A stretch of 64,000 nucleotides of DNA from Marinomonas profundimaris (GTDB taxonomy: Bacteria > Pseudomonadota > Gammaproteobacteria > Pseudomonadales > Marinomonadaceae). Each line of letters opens with the position of its first letter. Within the stretch, counting starts at the first letter, position 1. A program made the translations under genes and the position numbers. Below, piece after piece: positions 18,873 to 30,805 of the stretch. The stretch is from assembly GCF_000508165.1 (NCBI RefSeq), contig NZ_AYOZ01000001.1, forward strand, positions 248,001 to 312,000, read 5' to 3'. The notes beneath the pieces were generated by a model. That model did no database searches and was not told the origin of the DNA. It was given only the letters and a program-made list of their open reading frames with translations.

Positions 18873-19046
18873 AGACTTCCCCCGTTGTTATGAAACATGT
18901 CTTGTTAAATTACTACAGATACCAATCAGTTGTGAATGTTTGAGTGGAAACTTATGAAATTTATTGTAACAAGTCGTGGGAGAGGGAGTGCGAGCCAGTG
19001 TGATATGTCACGATGGCTCGGGGGATTGAGGTTTGGGCTTCGTTCG

Positions 19047-19703
19047 TTAGTAGGCTTCAATGATGCTATTAAAGGCAATCACGACACGATCTTTTTCGCC
19101 AAAATAAGGCAGTGCAGAGTGTTTTAAGTAGGACGGAAAAATAACAATTTGCCCTTCTGTTGGCACAAAGTCCCATACACCATGACCTCCAAGGTACGCG
19201 GTGCCTGGATCGGCGTAATGTTCTGCATTTACTCGTGGGTCGTAAAAACGGTTCAAACCACCGTTGCCTTCTGTTGCGGCATCACCAGGCTCTAAATAAT
19301 AAATACCACACCAAGAGCAATTAGGATGTGAGTGGGCGTCATGATAGCCGCCTTTTTGAGTGACGTGATACCACGACTCAATAATATGTGCGTCGGCTTC
19401 CATGTCTTCTGGCCAGAATGCTTGGTTCACTGAGGCCGCGATTTCTAAAATGAGTTCTTCTAGTGTGCGTTTGGCTTCCATGATGTTGGCATCAGCAAGA
19501 TCTAGAAAATCTAATGTGCTTTCATGAAGTGCGTGTTTGGCTTTGGGGGCTATTCGACTTTCAATCGCCGTTGTTTGGGCTGCTTTTTGCTCGTAGATTG
19601 CGGCGAGTAGCGCGTCTTTTAAAAAATCATGGTCTGGCATTTGAGTAACGTAAAGCGGTGTCGTCCATACGTTAATTTCTTCGATGATAGGGGCGTTGCT
19701 CAT
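19047..19703 (-). CDS. Putative 2OG-Fe(II) oxygenase (TIGR02466-like)
   Basis: 218 residues. The C-terminal half has a cupin-like core with GGYHDAHSHP (likely iron-binding His residues), GIYYLEPGD and a later VIFPSYLKHSALPYFG with a further His, ending with an Arg in KDRVVIAFN. This order is typical of the 2-oxoglutarate and iron-dependent dioxygenase group often labelled TIGR02466. The substrate is not known. It follows holA by 46 bases on the same strand and might be read with the leuS-lptE-holA unit, but this position is not conserved in E. coli. Confidence 0.75.
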   Translation of the reverse strand: MSNAPIIEEINVWTTPLYVTQMPDHDFLKDALLAAIYEQKAAQTTAIESRIAPKAKHALHESTLDFLDLADANIMEAKRTLEELILEIAASVNQAFWPEDMEADAHIIESWYHVTQKGGYHDAHSHPNCSWCGIYYLEPGDAATEGNGGLNRFYDPRVNAEHYADPGTAYLGGHGVWDFVPTEGQIVIFPSYLKHSALPYFGEKDRVVIAFNSIIEAY

Positions 19704-19749
19704 GGTATTTTGCCTGCAGAGGTCTTTGGCTGAATCGTAAAAATATGTG

Positions 19750-20781
19750 TTAAGCGGGTATGTCTAATTCGGTGGCCACGGGCTTGTAACCGCAAAACAT
19801 CATGACTAAGTTGCGAAACCCTGTCTCGCTGCCTGGCCCTTCTAACCCTTTGATACTTTTATCAATTAAGGCTAGATAATTTTGCATGTAAGGCAAGGTG
19901 ATTTTGTTGTGACGTGACATGGCGCTTTCATAAAATGGAATGCGTTTATCCCAGATTCTTTCTGCTTGGCAAGCTTGTCTGAAGCTCGTCGATTGCATGG
20001 CTTGATATAAATTGTTAAGCGTTTGGATTTCTCGGTTAAACAGCCAAAGAATAATGCTGGCTTCCACGCCTTCACCCATGAGTTGATTCAAACAATGCAT
20101 CGCGTCTTTGGCTTTACCCATGAGAATGCGATCGCTGAGATCATAAATGGAATAGCGGCTGCTGTCGGCAACGGATTCAACCACTTGTTCGGCGTCAATC
20201 TGGCAACCTTTACCATGCAGTAAAGCTAGCTTCTCAAGCTCTTGAGAAAGCGCCAATAAGTTACCTTCGCCGCGTTCACAGATGAGGCTGGCTGCGTCAC
20301 GCGTTAACGAAAGGTCGAGGGCTTGCGCACGTTGTTGTACCCAAGCAGGCAGTCGACTGGCATCGATTGGCCAAATTTGGACGAACACGCCTTGCGATTC
20401 TAGCTGTGTAAACCACTTTGCCTTTTGAGTACGAGCATCGATTTTAGGCAAGGTCAGTAGAATAATGTTGTCTTCACTGAGTGACTGACCGAGTTGAGCA
20501 AGTGCTTTGCTGTGCTTTTCGCCCATTTTGTCGATTTGAATGTCGAAGAGTCGACGAGTGGAAAACAGCGACAGGCTTTGGTTTTCATTAATCACATCTT
20601 GCCAATCAAACTGAGAGTCGGCGACAAAACGTAAGCGCTCATCGATATTATGGTGTTGAGCGGCTTTACGAATGTTGTCGGCGGCTTCTTGACACAATAA
20701 AACCTCATCCCCAGAGATAATGTAAATGGGCGCGAGGTTTTTTTTGAGCTGTTGGATTAACTGATCAACTCTAACTTTCAT
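19750..20781 (-). CDS. holA: DNA polymerase III subunit delta
   Basis: 343 residues, the same length as E. coli HolA. The N-terminal clamp-opening domain carries YIISGDEVLLCQEA and the wedge motif around SLFSTRRLFDIQ, followed by the AAA-like and collar domains (ALSQELEKLALL and YDLSDRILMGKAKDA are typical). Delta opens the beta sliding clamp within the clamp loader. It follows lptE by 25 bases, the same gene order as in E. coli (leuS-lptE-holA), although nadD does not follow here. Confidence 0.94.
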   Translation of the reverse strand: MKVRVDQLIQQLKKNLAPIYIISGDEVLLCQEAADNIRKAAQHHNIDERLRFVADSQFDWQDVINENQSLSLFSTRRLFDIQIDKMGEKHSKALAQLGQSLSEDNIILLTLPKIDARTQKAKWFTQLESQGVFVQIWPIDASRLPAWVQQRAQALDLSLTRDAASLICERGEGNLLALSQELEKLALLHGKGCQIDAEQVVESVADSSRYSIYDLSDRILMGKAKDAMHCLNQLMGEGVEASIILWLFNREIQTLNNLYQAMQSTSFRQACQAERIWDKRIPFYESAMSRHNKITLPYMQNYLALIDKSIKGLEGPGSETGFRNLVMMFCGYKPVATELDIPA

Positions 20782-20806
20782 TGTGTTGGCTTAACCGTGA
20801 TACGGG

Positions 20807-21322
20807 TTACAGGGGCGCATAACTTAAGTCATAAAGGAGCTGACTGGCGAGAGCTTCATTCATGATGTCAGTTTGGGTCGTGTTATAAGACAGCTTAGCG
20901 CTTTCTTCAGCATCTTGATTGGTTAGGGTTTTGTTTGTGCTGATGGCTCTTGGGCCGAAAAGCGATTTTCCATCCGCTTGGCGAATAAAGTAATGACTGC
21001 TCAACGTGCGCTGAATTTGCGACACATCATTGGATGCATTACGTGCTAGCTCTATGTCGGATGACGTGATTTTATTGATTTTGAGTTCTAACGTGCTTTT
21101 GTTTGCATTGGCTTTGTTAATAATGACAACACCGGCTTTTGTTAGTGCAATGCGCAGTGATTGGTCAAAGCTGTCCGAGCCACTGTCAGACGTCAGTGTT
21201 AGGGTCTTCAGTCTGCTTGGCACGTTTACTTCGCCACGTAAGTGAAAGCCACAAGCGACAATACTCATGGCCAGCAAAGCTAATAACAGTAAGCGAGTGG
21301 TTTGTATCAATGTGGCTGTCAT
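20807..21322 (-). CDS. lptE: LPS-assembly lipoprotein LptE
   Basis: 171 residues. The signal peptide has a lipobox ending SIVAC, giving Cys 24 as the lipidated residue, followed by the diagnostic GFHLRG sequence. LptE plugs the LptD barrel and helps insert lipopolysaccharide in the outer leaflet. It lies between leuS and holA, as in other gammaproteobacteria. A terminator-like hairpin at 21359-21401 sits between leuS and this gene, so lptE-holA may have a separate promoter or depend on read-through. Confidence 0.93.
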   Translation of the reverse strand: MTATLIQTTRLLLLALLAMSIVACGFHLRGEVNVPSRLKTLTLTSDSGSDSFDQSLRIALTKAGVVIINKANANKSTLELKINKITSSDIELARNASNDVSQIQRTLSSHYFIRQADGKSLFGPRAISTNKTLTNQDAEESAKLSYNTTQTDIMNEALASQLLYDLSYAPL

Positions 21323-21358
21323 ATCCGTGATCTCTGGATGATTAAGAAGTCATACAAT

Positions 21359-21401
21359 GAAGAAAATAAGGGACGCCTCTGCCATCCCTTATTTTTTCTT
21401 C
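21359..21401 (-). terminator. Terminator-like hairpin between leuS and lptE
   Basis: AAATAAGGGA (21364-21373) and TCCCTTATTT (21385-21394) pair, extended by outer GAAGA/TCTTC. On the minus strand a T-rich tail follows. It would reduce transcription from leuS into lptE-holA. Confidence 0.75.
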
Positions 21402-21403
21402 AT

Positions 21404-23860
<2,457 letters not shown>

Positions 23861-24026
23861 TTATCCCATGATCGACGAGAGGTGAGTAGACCTGTATTCT
23901 CTTTTAGAAAGAGGCGCATTATAGCGACATAGCGCAAAATAATGGCGAAATGGCCAACAGAGTCTGAAAATATCCGTTATTTTATAGAGATGGCGCTCTA
24001 ATTAGAAGGCGCATCGAGGAGGAGTT

Positions 24027-24470
24027 ATGAATTCTATGAAAAAAGATCCGTCAAAAACCGAAATCAATACCAGTTTGGTAGAAGAAGCTCGAAAAACACT
24101 GATCGGCGCCAAAGATTGGTTGCTAGAAGATGTGTCTTTAATGACCGCATATTGGCACGACAAAATGGGTTATACCGAAGCCTGGGTGGACGCTAATTGG
24201 CATTTAGTACTGGATGAAGGGCATGAATTGGTCGAAGAGTTTGATGATAAAGAAGATGCGGCACTGCTATGGCTTATTAATCACGCCAATAATAACCCTG
24301 TTCCATTGGAAGATTGTCATGTTGCCGGCACGATGGCGGACGCAGGAACTTACCATTGTATGGCGTGTGGTCATGATAATGTGGTCGAAACCAAGCAAAC
24401 TTTAGCGCCTTGTGAAATTTGCCATTATGGTTTGATGTCGACTCATGAGAGTCGAGCTGTCAGCGAGTAA
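24027..24470 (+). CDS. ybeL: YbeL-like zinc-ribbon protein (DUF1451)
   Basis: 147 residues. The helical N-terminal region is acidic; the C-terminus is a zinc ribbon with CMAC and CEIC pairs. Length and layout match the DUF1451 family, whose E. coli member YbeL is also encoded next to leuS. A strong GGAGGAG ribosome-binding site precedes the ATG. It is divergent from leuS and ends at a terminator. Function is unknown; zinc binding is expected from the Cys pairs. Confidence 0.85.
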   Translation: MNSMKKDPSKTEINTSLVEEARKTLIGAKDWLLEDVSLMTAYWHDKMGYTEAWVDANWHLVLDEGHELVEEFDDKEDAALLWLINHANNNPVPLEDCHVAGTMADAGTYHCMACGHDNVVETKQTLAPCEICHYGLMSTHESRAVSE

Positions 24471-24483
24471 TATCGTGAGGGTT

Positions 24484-24529
24484 GCAGTAGTGATCAACTC
24501 CCTTGAGCACTACTGCAGAACAATTTTTT
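24484..24529 (+). terminator. Terminator after the YbeL-like gene
   Basis: GCAGTAGTG (24484-24492) pairs exactly with CACTACTGC (24508-24516); T6 follows at 24524-24529. It overlaps the last bases of convergent lnt by two bases. Confidence 0.8.
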
Positions 24530-26096
24530 ACGCCTTTCGTCGCGCGATAACACCACTTAAATACGAAAAAACCACACAGAGTAAAAGCAGTATTATTGTT
24601 GGCCAATAACCCCATTGAACATAAGGTGTAACGCCGCTAAATGCTTTCGCTTCAGCGGTGAGAGTTGTTCTTTCAAACTGAGGCGCTTGAGCCACTACTT
24701 CCCCTTTTTCATTAATAAACGCGGTGACACCCGTATTGGTTGCTCGAATCACATAACGTCCTGATTCTTTGGCTCTAAATTGTGCGATTTGCAAATGCTG
24801 CCAAGGGCCAAATGATGTGCCAAACCAACCGTCATTACTGATGGTTACTAGAAAATCACTGTCCCTTACCATGCGACGAACTTGTTCAGAATAAACAATT
24901 TCGTAACAAATGAAAGGTGCCACGCCCCATTCGCCAACTTGCAAGACAGGTTGATTTTCGTCACCCGATTTGAAACTCGACATGGGCATGTCAAACACAT
25001 CTAGAATGGGGCCAATGTAGTTTGAAAATGGAATATACTCACCAAAAGGAACCAGTCTGCGTTTGTAGTACAGCCCAAAACCATCACCGGTCGCCCAAAT
25101 GGCGTTGTAGTAATTCTTTTTGTCTTCACCGACGTCTGGAATGCCGGTAATTAATGTGGTGTTTGTATTCGCCAACTCTTCGCTAAAAGAGGAAAAGTAA
25201 GGCTTAATTTGTGGGTAAGAATAGGTGATGGCGGTTTCTGGCCAAACCACCAATTCGCTGTCTAAATGCTCGATAGTAGCTTGCTGATAGTAGGCGAGTG
25301 ATTTTCCTGCCGTTTGGGCGAGCCATTTTTCATCTTGGCTTACATTACCTTGTATCAAGGTGGTTTTTAATGTGCCCGTTTGTTGAACCCACGCCACTGG
25401 AGAATAACTCAAAAAGGCAGAGCCGCCCCAAATTACGAATAAAGCGAACGCTTGAACCAGTAAGTTGGTTTTGTGTAATAACGCACCAGCAATCACGCTA
25501 GACGTCAGTACCACGGCCGCACTGGTGAGCCAAATCCCACCAATCGGTAACAGTTCAAATAACCATGTATTTTCTATAGCGTAACCGGGTAGTAGCCAAG
25601 GAAAGCCAGTGAAAAGCGTGCTTCGAGCAAATTCACCTAACAGTAGTGTAAGTGTAATCCATAAGCTCGCTGGCAGTTGTGGGAAACGCTGAATGAGGCG
25701 CCACGAAAGCCAAGACGAAAAAGCCCAAAATACGCACAGCGTCACCACGAAGGCGAGCGTGATTAGTCCAGCTATTATGCTGCCAACTTGGCCGTATTCG
25801 GCAATGCTGACATACACCCAAGAAACCCCAGTGCCAAAGAATCCTAATGCGACGGATGAACCTCGCCAACATGCCGTCTTTGCTGTTGGACTGGTGATAA
25901 TTAGAGCACTAAAAGCAATAAGGCTCAGGAAATAACCGGGCCAAAAATGAAAGGGTGAAAAACTGGTTACACCAATGGCGCCAAAGATGGCGGCAATACT
26001 ATAAATAATGGTGGAGGGTAGTTTAGAAAGGCGTGTTGCTAAACGAGGTTCCCACCCCGCCTTCGTGTCGATTAAGTCGGGGTGAGGTGTCGTCAT
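24528..26096 (-). CDS. lnt: Apolipoprotein N-acyltransferase
   Basis: 522 residues. The N-terminal part has six or more membrane helices; the C-terminal nitrilase domain faces the periplasm. The catalytic triad is visible: Glu in WPETAIT (near 285), Lys in YYKRRLVPFGEYIPF (near 345) and Cys in FICYEIVY (near 397). The enzyme adds the third acyl chain to the N-terminal Cys of lipoproteins, a step needed by PqiC and LptE in this window. It is the last gene of miaB-ybeZ-ybeY-corC-lnt and starts one base after corC. Confidence 0.95.
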   Translation of the reverse strand: MTTPHPDLIDTKAGWEPRLATRLSKLPSTIIYSIAAIFGAIGVTSFSPFHFWPGYFLSLIAFSALIITSPTAKTACWRGSSVALGFFGTGVSWVYVSIAEYGQVGSIIAGLITLAFVVTLCVFWAFSSWLSWRLIQRFPQLPASLWITLTLLLGEFARSTLFTGFPWLLPGYAIENTWLFELLPIGGIWLTSAAVVLTSSVIAGALLHKTNLLVQAFALFVIWGGSAFLSYSPVAWVQQTGTLKTTLIQGNVSQDEKWLAQTAGKSLAYYQQATIEHLDSELVVWPETAITYSYPQIKPYFSSFSEELANTNTTLITGIPDVGEDKKNYYNAIWATGDGFGLYYKRRLVPFGEYIPFSNYIGPILDVFDMPMSSFKSGDENQPVLQVGEWGVAPFICYEIVYSEQVRRMVRDSDFLVTISNDGWFGTSFGPWQHLQIAQFRAKESGRYVIRATNTGVTAFINEKGEVVAQAPQFERTTLTAEAKAFSGVTPYVQWGYWPTIILLLLCVVFSYLSGVIARRKA

Positions 26097-26097
26097 A

Positions 26098-26964
26098 TTA
26101 TTCTAGTGTGTCTTCTGTTGGTTTGGTGACTCGAATCGTTTTAACACGTCGTCCATCAGATTTAACAATACGAAAGTGGAAGTTACTAAAGATCAATTCT
26201 TCATCGCGCAATGGTACATGGCCGAATTGCTGAACAAGAATACCGCCAATCGTATCAAACTCTTCTTCGTTGAAATCGACTTTAAAGAATTCATTAAAGT
26301 CTTCAATGGTGCACAGCGCGGGAACAAGATATACCCCAGCTTCGGTTGTCACTTGAATGCCTTCGTTTTCAAGCTTGTCTGTTTCATCTTCAATTTCGCC
26401 GACGATTTGTTCAAGCACGTCTTCGATGGTCACTAAGCCAGAAACACTGCCGTATTCGTCCAGCACAAGCGCCATATGGTAGCGTTTGGTTCTAAAGTCA
26501 TTCAGCAATACGTTTAAGCGTTTACTTTCCGGAATGAAGTTAGCAGGGCGCAAGCGCGCTAAAATATCTTCTATCGTGACATTGCCGTCTTTGAACAACA
26601 GTGGCAGCAAATCTTTCGCGAGTAACACACCGAGAATTTCATCGGAGTCTTCGCCAACGACAGGAAATCGAGAATGAGCGGAATCTATGATTTTACGAAT
26701 GGACGTTTTAGGGTCATCTTCGGACTTGATTATCACCATTTGGGACGGTGGAATCATAATGTCGCGAGCTTGCACTTCTGACACTTCTAGCGCGCCTTCA
26801 ACAATCGTAAAGGCGTCACGGTCTATGATGTCTGACTTTACAGCGGCTTCTAGTAGTTTGACGATATCACTACGGCTACGCGGTTCATCGTTGAAAGCTT
26901 GGGTTAAACGTTCAAACCAAGATTTTTGTTGATCGTTTGGTACACTCGATCGGTCATCACTCAT
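26098..26964 (-). CDS. corC: CBS-domain protein CorC/YbeX
   Basis: 288 residues. A short acidic N-terminus is followed by two CBS domains (with EVQARDIMIPPSQMV and the LDEYGSVSGLVT motif) and a C-terminal transporter-associated CorC/HlyC domain. E. coli YbeX, long called CorC, is linked to Mg2+/Co2+ handling and more recently to ribosome function. It has no membrane segment, unlike larger CNNM proteins. It follows ybeY by 12 bases. Confidence 0.93.
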   Translation of the reverse strand: MSDDRSSVPNDQQKSWFERLTQAFNDEPRSRSDIVKLLEAAVKSDIIDRDAFTIVEGALEVSEVQARDIMIPPSQMVIIKSEDDPKTSIRKIIDSAHSRFPVVGEDSDEILGVLLAKDLLPLLFKDGNVTIEDILARLRPANFIPESKRLNVLLNDFRTKRYHMALVLDEYGSVSGLVTIEDVLEQIVGEIEDETDKLENEGIQVTTEAGVYLVPALCTIEDFNEFFKVDFNEEEFDTIGGILVQQFGHVPLRDEELIFSNFHFRIVKSDGRRVKTIRVTKPTEDTLE

Positions 26965-26976
26965 TAGGGTATTAGC

Positions 26977-27441
26977 TCACTCTTTTATCAAATAAGGGTC
27001 GGAAATAGACAGAGACGACAGTAACTGTGTTTCTATCGCTTCCATTTCATCTGCTTCATCATCATTTATATGGTCATAGCCGCATAAATGCAAGATGCCA
27101 TGAATCGTCATATGTGCCCAGTGATGAAGAGGCACTTTGTTTTGTTCTTCCGCTTCGTTCTGTACGATTTGAGCACAGATGACTAAATCTCCTAATAAAG
27201 GGAGCTCTAGGCCAGGAGGTGCCTCAAATGGAAAGGAAAGAACGTTGGTTGGTTTGTCCTTACCACGATATTCGTGATTTAGCGCATGGCTTTCTTCTTC
27301 ATCGACAATCCGAATGGTTACTTCAAGCTCTTCATCGGAATTGGCAAGGGCTGTTTCAACCCAAAGTCTGAAATCCGCTTCGCTTGGTAAATGCTTGGTG
27401 TCTTCAGTGGCAATTTGTAGATCGAGCTCTAAAATTGCCAT
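26977..27441 (-). CDS. ybeY: Endoribonuclease YbeY (rRNA maturation)
   Basis: 154 residues with the family's zinc motif [15 protein letters not shown] (the H-x3-H-x5-H pattern) and the [14 protein letters not shown] segment. YbeY is a single-strand endoribonuclease in 16S rRNA 3'-end maturation and ribosome quality control. Its ATG overlaps the stop of ybeZ by one base (TAATG), so translation is coupled. The length matches E. coli YbeY (155 aa). Confidence 0.96.
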   Translation of the reverse strand: MAILELDLQIATEDTKHLPSEADFRLWVETALANSDEELEVTIRIVDEEESHALNHEYRGKDKPTNVLSFPFEAPPGLELPLLGDLVICAQIVQNEAEEQNKVPLHHWAHMTIHGILHLCGYDHINDDEADEMEAIETQLLSSLSISDPYLIKE

Positions 27442-28487
27442 TATTTGTCCCCCGACGTTTGCTCTGCTTGTGCCGCTAAGCGTGCATCCGTACGAGCTTT
27501 TTTTACGGCTTCTTCTTCTATATCAAAACGGTCATAGGCTTCGACGATGCGTTGCACAATAGGGTGACGAACCACATCTGACGAGCTAAACATGGTCATG
27601 CTGATACCGCTGACGCCTTTTAGAACATGCATAGCTTGTGCTAAGCCTGACGTGGTGCCGCGAGGTAAATCGACCTGTGTCGTATCGCCAGTGATGACCG
27701 CGGTTGAACCAAAACCAATGCGCGTCAAAAACATTTTCATTTGTTCGCGCGTAGTATTTTGGCTTTCATCTAGAATGATAAACGCATTGTTTAATGTACG
27801 GCCGCGCATGAACGCAAGCGGTGCGATTTCAATGACGTTTTTTTCGATGAGTTTATCGACCAATTCGAAACCGAGCATTTCATACAAAGCGTCATAAAGT
27901 GGACGTAAATAAGGGTCGATCTTTTGAGAAAGATCACCCGGTAAAAAGCCCAGTTTTTCACCCGCTTCTACCGCAGGTCGAACCAACATGATGCGTTCAA
28001 CACGATCTGCTTCTAGTGCTTCCACAGCGCAGGCCACGGCTAGATAGGTTTTTCCTGTTCCGGCTGGCCCAATACCAAAGTTGATATCATGCTTACGAAT
28101 CTGTTTCACGTAACCTTGCTGGTTGGCACCTTTCGGTTTGATAAAGGCTTTGCGCGTTTTAATCACCAACTGATCGCCTTTTTCTCTCTTATTATTGGTG
28201 AGAGATTCGATCGCCGATTCTTGAAGGTACAGATGAATGGTTTCTGGTGTGATTTGACTGTTTGCTAAGGCTTCGCGATAGAGGTTTTCTAACAGCGTTT
28301 TGGTTGCCGCCACATGCTCAGGGTCTTCACCGGAAATATCGAATAAATCCGCACGGTATCGAATCGTGACGTCCAGCCGCTTTTCGATTAGCTTGATATT
28401 CTCGTCTAATTGACCACATAGCCCAACCAAAGCGTCGGCTTCGGCAGGGGCTAAGCGAATTTGTTGAGTTGTCTGTGTGATTTCCAA
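27441..28487 (-). CDS. ybeZ: PhoH-like ATPase YbeZ
   Basis: 348 residues. A helical/KH-like N-terminal region (about 1-120) precedes the PhoH P-loop NTPase with Walker [12 protein letters not shown] (near 142) and Walker [10 protein letters not shown]. YbeZ partners with YbeY in RNA metabolism in bacteria that have this operon. It lies 29 bases after miaB. Confidence 0.94.
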   Translation of the reverse strand: MEITQTTQQIRLAPAEADALVGLCGQLDENIKLIEKRLDVTIRYRADLFDISGEDPEHVAATKTLLENLYREALANSQITPETIHLYLQESAIESLTNNKREKGDQLVIKTRKAFIKPKGANQQGYVKQIRKHDINFGIGPAGTGKTYLAVACAVEALEADRVERIMLVRPAVEAGEKLGFLPGDLSQKIDPYLRPLYDALYEMLGFELVDKLIEKNVIEIAPLAFMRGRTLNNAFIILDESQNTTREQMKMFLTRIGFGSTAVITGDTTQVDLPRGTTSGLAQAMHVLKGVSGISMTMFSSSDVVRHPIVQRIVEAYDRFDIEEEAVKKARTDARLAAQAEQTSGDK

Positions 28488-28516
28488 GAGTTACCTTTGA
28501 TTATTGAAGAGCACTT

Positions 28517-29872
28517 TTATTGAAGTACAAAATCGGTGTCGAGTTCAGAGCTAACCAATTCACCAAGCAGAGAATTTGGGTACGCGTCTGTGATAACAAC
28601 ATCTGCAAATTTACCAATCAATTGAGGATCGAATGCTCGGAAGTTAACAATTCGATTATTCTCCGTTCGACCTTGAAGTTGTCCAGGATCGCGAGGTGAA
28701 TAACCGCTCACTAGAATGCGCTGCACGTCGCCAACCATGGCCAAGCTAATGTCATAAGCTTGTTGACTGATACGACGTTGCAAAATGGACAAACGTTCTT
28801 TTTTAACATCATCTGGCGTGTCGTCTTCTAGATTCGACGCTGGGGTGCCTGGGCGTTGGCTGTAAACAAAGCTGAAAGAGTGATCGAAGCCAATTTCTTG
28901 AATCAAGTTCATAGTATCGATGAAGTCTTCATTCGTTTCACCTGGGAAGCCAATGATGAAGTCAGAAGACAGGCTGATGCCTGGGCGAGCTTCTTTAATA
29001 CGATTGATTTTATCAATGTAATATTGACGATCATGGCCGCGCTTCATCGCGCTCAAAATTTTATCTGCACCACTTTGAACAGGCAAGTGAAGATGACTAA
29101 CCAGTTTCGGCTCAGTGCGGAACGCTTCGATTAAGCTGTCGGTAAATTCAACAGGATGAGACGTGGTGAAACGAATGCGTTCCACTCCGTCCATTTGAGC
29201 GACCGCATGAATAATGTCGGCAAGATCCGCTTCGTCGCCTTCAGCGGTTTCACCGCGATAAGCGTTGACGTTTTGGCCAAGTAAATGGATTTCGCGTACG
29301 CCTTGCTCTGCCAATTGCGCGACTTCTACTAATATACTATCGAATGGGCGGCTAACTTCTTCGCCACGAGTGTAAGGCACAACGCAGAATGTACAGTATT
29401 TACTGCAACCTTCCATGATTGAGACAAACGCTTCAGAACCTTCAACACGAGGTGCAGGAAGGTGGTCGAATTTTTCGATTTCAGGGAAGGTAACGTCGGT
29501 AATAGGGATGTGTTTACCTGCTGCATTGACCATGTCTGGAAGTTTGTGCAGTGTTTGAGGCCCAAAAATCATGTCTACGTGTTTGGCGCGTTTGCGGATT
29601 GCATCGCCTTCTTGACTGGCAACACAGCCACCCACACCAATAACCAGATTAGGATTTTTTTGTTTCAGCTTTTTCCAGCGTCCTAATTGGTGATACACCT
29701 TGTCTTGGGCTTTTTCACGTATAGAACAAGTATTTAGAAGAAGAACGTCTGCTTCGTCTGCGTTATCTGTTAGTTCCATTTCATGACTTTCGCCAAGTAA
29801 ATCTGCCATACGAGAGGAATCGTATTCGTTCATTTGACAGCCATGAGTCTGGATAAAAAGTTTTTTTGCCAT
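28517..29872 (-). CDS. miaB: tRNA-2-methylthio-N6-dimethylallyladenosine synthase
   Basis: 451 residues. The N-terminal UPF0004 domain has the three Cys of the auxiliary cluster (HGCQMN, LNTCSI, GGCVAS). The radical SAM domain has CSKYCTFC (C-x3-C-x2-C, near 154-161) and the C-terminal TRAM domain includes [11 protein letters not shown]. MiaB methylthiolates i6A37 in tRNAs reading U-initial codons. It heads the miaB-ybeZ-ybeY-corC-lnt cluster. Confidence 0.96.
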   Translation of the reverse strand: MAKKLFIQTHGCQMNEYDSSRMADLLGESHEMELTDNADEADVLLLNTCSIREKAQDKVYHQLGRWKKLKQKNPNLVIGVGGCVASQEGDAIRKRAKHVDMIFGPQTLHKLPDMVNAAGKHIPITDVTFPEIEKFDHLPAPRVEGSEAFVSIMEGCSKYCTFCVVPYTRGEEVSRPFDSILVEVAQLAEQGVREIHLLGQNVNAYRGETAEGDEADLADIIHAVAQMDGVERIRFTTSHPVEFTDSLIEAFRTEPKLVSHLHLPVQSGADKILSAMKRGHDRQYYIDKINRIKEARPGISLSSDFIIGFPGETNEDFIDTMNLIQEIGFDHSFSFVYSQRPGTPASNLEDDTPDDVKKERLSILQRRISQQAYDISLAMVGDVQRILVSGYSPRDPGQLQGRTENNRIVNFRAFDPQLIGKFADVVITDAYPNSLLGELVSSELDTDFVLQ

Positions 29873-30076
29873 GTAACGTATAAACCTAAAATGTGTTCGT
29901 CTAATCGACTTTGTGACTATTATATTGGGCTTTGCTTCCGAATCACAGAGGTGTTCTGAATTCCCTGTACTTTAAAGCAAAAAAAGAACGGAAAATAGTC
30001 ATCCGTTTTCTTACTGGAGCTTTTGTGAAAGAGCGGTCACAATAGCGGTATTATTGATTGTGAACGTGGGTTTGTT

Positions 30077-30775
30077 TTGACGATATTATCTCGAACTGTT
30101 GCTTTTTCTGTGGTTCTTTCTGTTGTTATGAGTGCCGAGGCTCAAGCAGAAACAGAGTTGCCAAATTTTGCTTTTGGTCTGGGTTATGGGCTTTTGAATC
30201 AAAAGTCATTAATGAACATCGATTTTAAGGTGAACATACCGATCAATGATTACCTTTCGACTCAAGTGTTATTGAACAGTAACTATTTGATTACTGGCTC
30301 ATCGAAAGACAGCTTTGCGCAATCGGAGCTTTCTTCCAATTGGTTTATTCGAAATGACTATGGTCGTCTGGGGGTCGGGATTGGTGTGACGGAATTGGAG
30401 CCCATGGACACAGAACTCGAGACGGAAAAAGAAGTGATTGGGCAGTTTATTGGTGAAGTGTTTTTAGGCTCATTTTCGTTAACAACAAACTATATAACGA
30501 CCGATAAAACATTGAGTAACGTGACAAGCTCACGGATTGGCTTGGGCTACTACTTTGATGACGATTTACGTACGTCTTTCTATCGAGAAAAATACAACGA
30601 CCAAGAGACAGGCTGGCGCTTAGAAACCTATTACCAACCCCAAAAATACCATCAAATGGGCAGCATTGGCTTTATTGCGAGAAACGGTCAGGATTATGAT
30701 TATGCCGGTGTGGTGGTTGAGTATTATTTTGATTACGCCGTGTCTTTAAAACAACGCGAAAAGCAATTTCACTAG
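30077..30775 (+). CDS. Secreted beta-barrel-like outer-membrane protein of unknown function
   Basis: 232 residues from a TTG start, the only sensible start upstream of the signal peptide; a weak GTGGG lies nearby. The signal peptide ends at AEAQA, and the mature protein has alternating hydrophobic strands with Gly and aromatic residues (FGLGYGLL, RIGLGYYF, AGVVVEYYF), like a small eight- to ten-stranded barrel. The last strand is followed by about 15 hydrophilic residues, so Phe is not terminal. I do not recognise the family. It is convergent with the OmpA-like gene. Confidence 0.7.
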   Translation: MTILSRTVAFSVVLSVVMSAEAQAETELPNFAFGLGYGLLNQKSLMNIDFKVNIPINDYLSTQVLLNSNYLITGSSKDSFAQSELSSNWFIRNDYGRLGVGIGVTELEPMDTELETEKEVIGQFIGEVFLGSFSLTTNYITTDKTLSNVTSSRIGLGYYFDDDLRTSFYREKYNDQETGWRLETYYQPQKYHQMGSIGFIARNGQDYDYAGVVVEYYFDYAVSLKQREKQFH

Positions 30776-30805
30776 TGTTATGAATGATACGTTCTTCGAG
30801 CGTAT

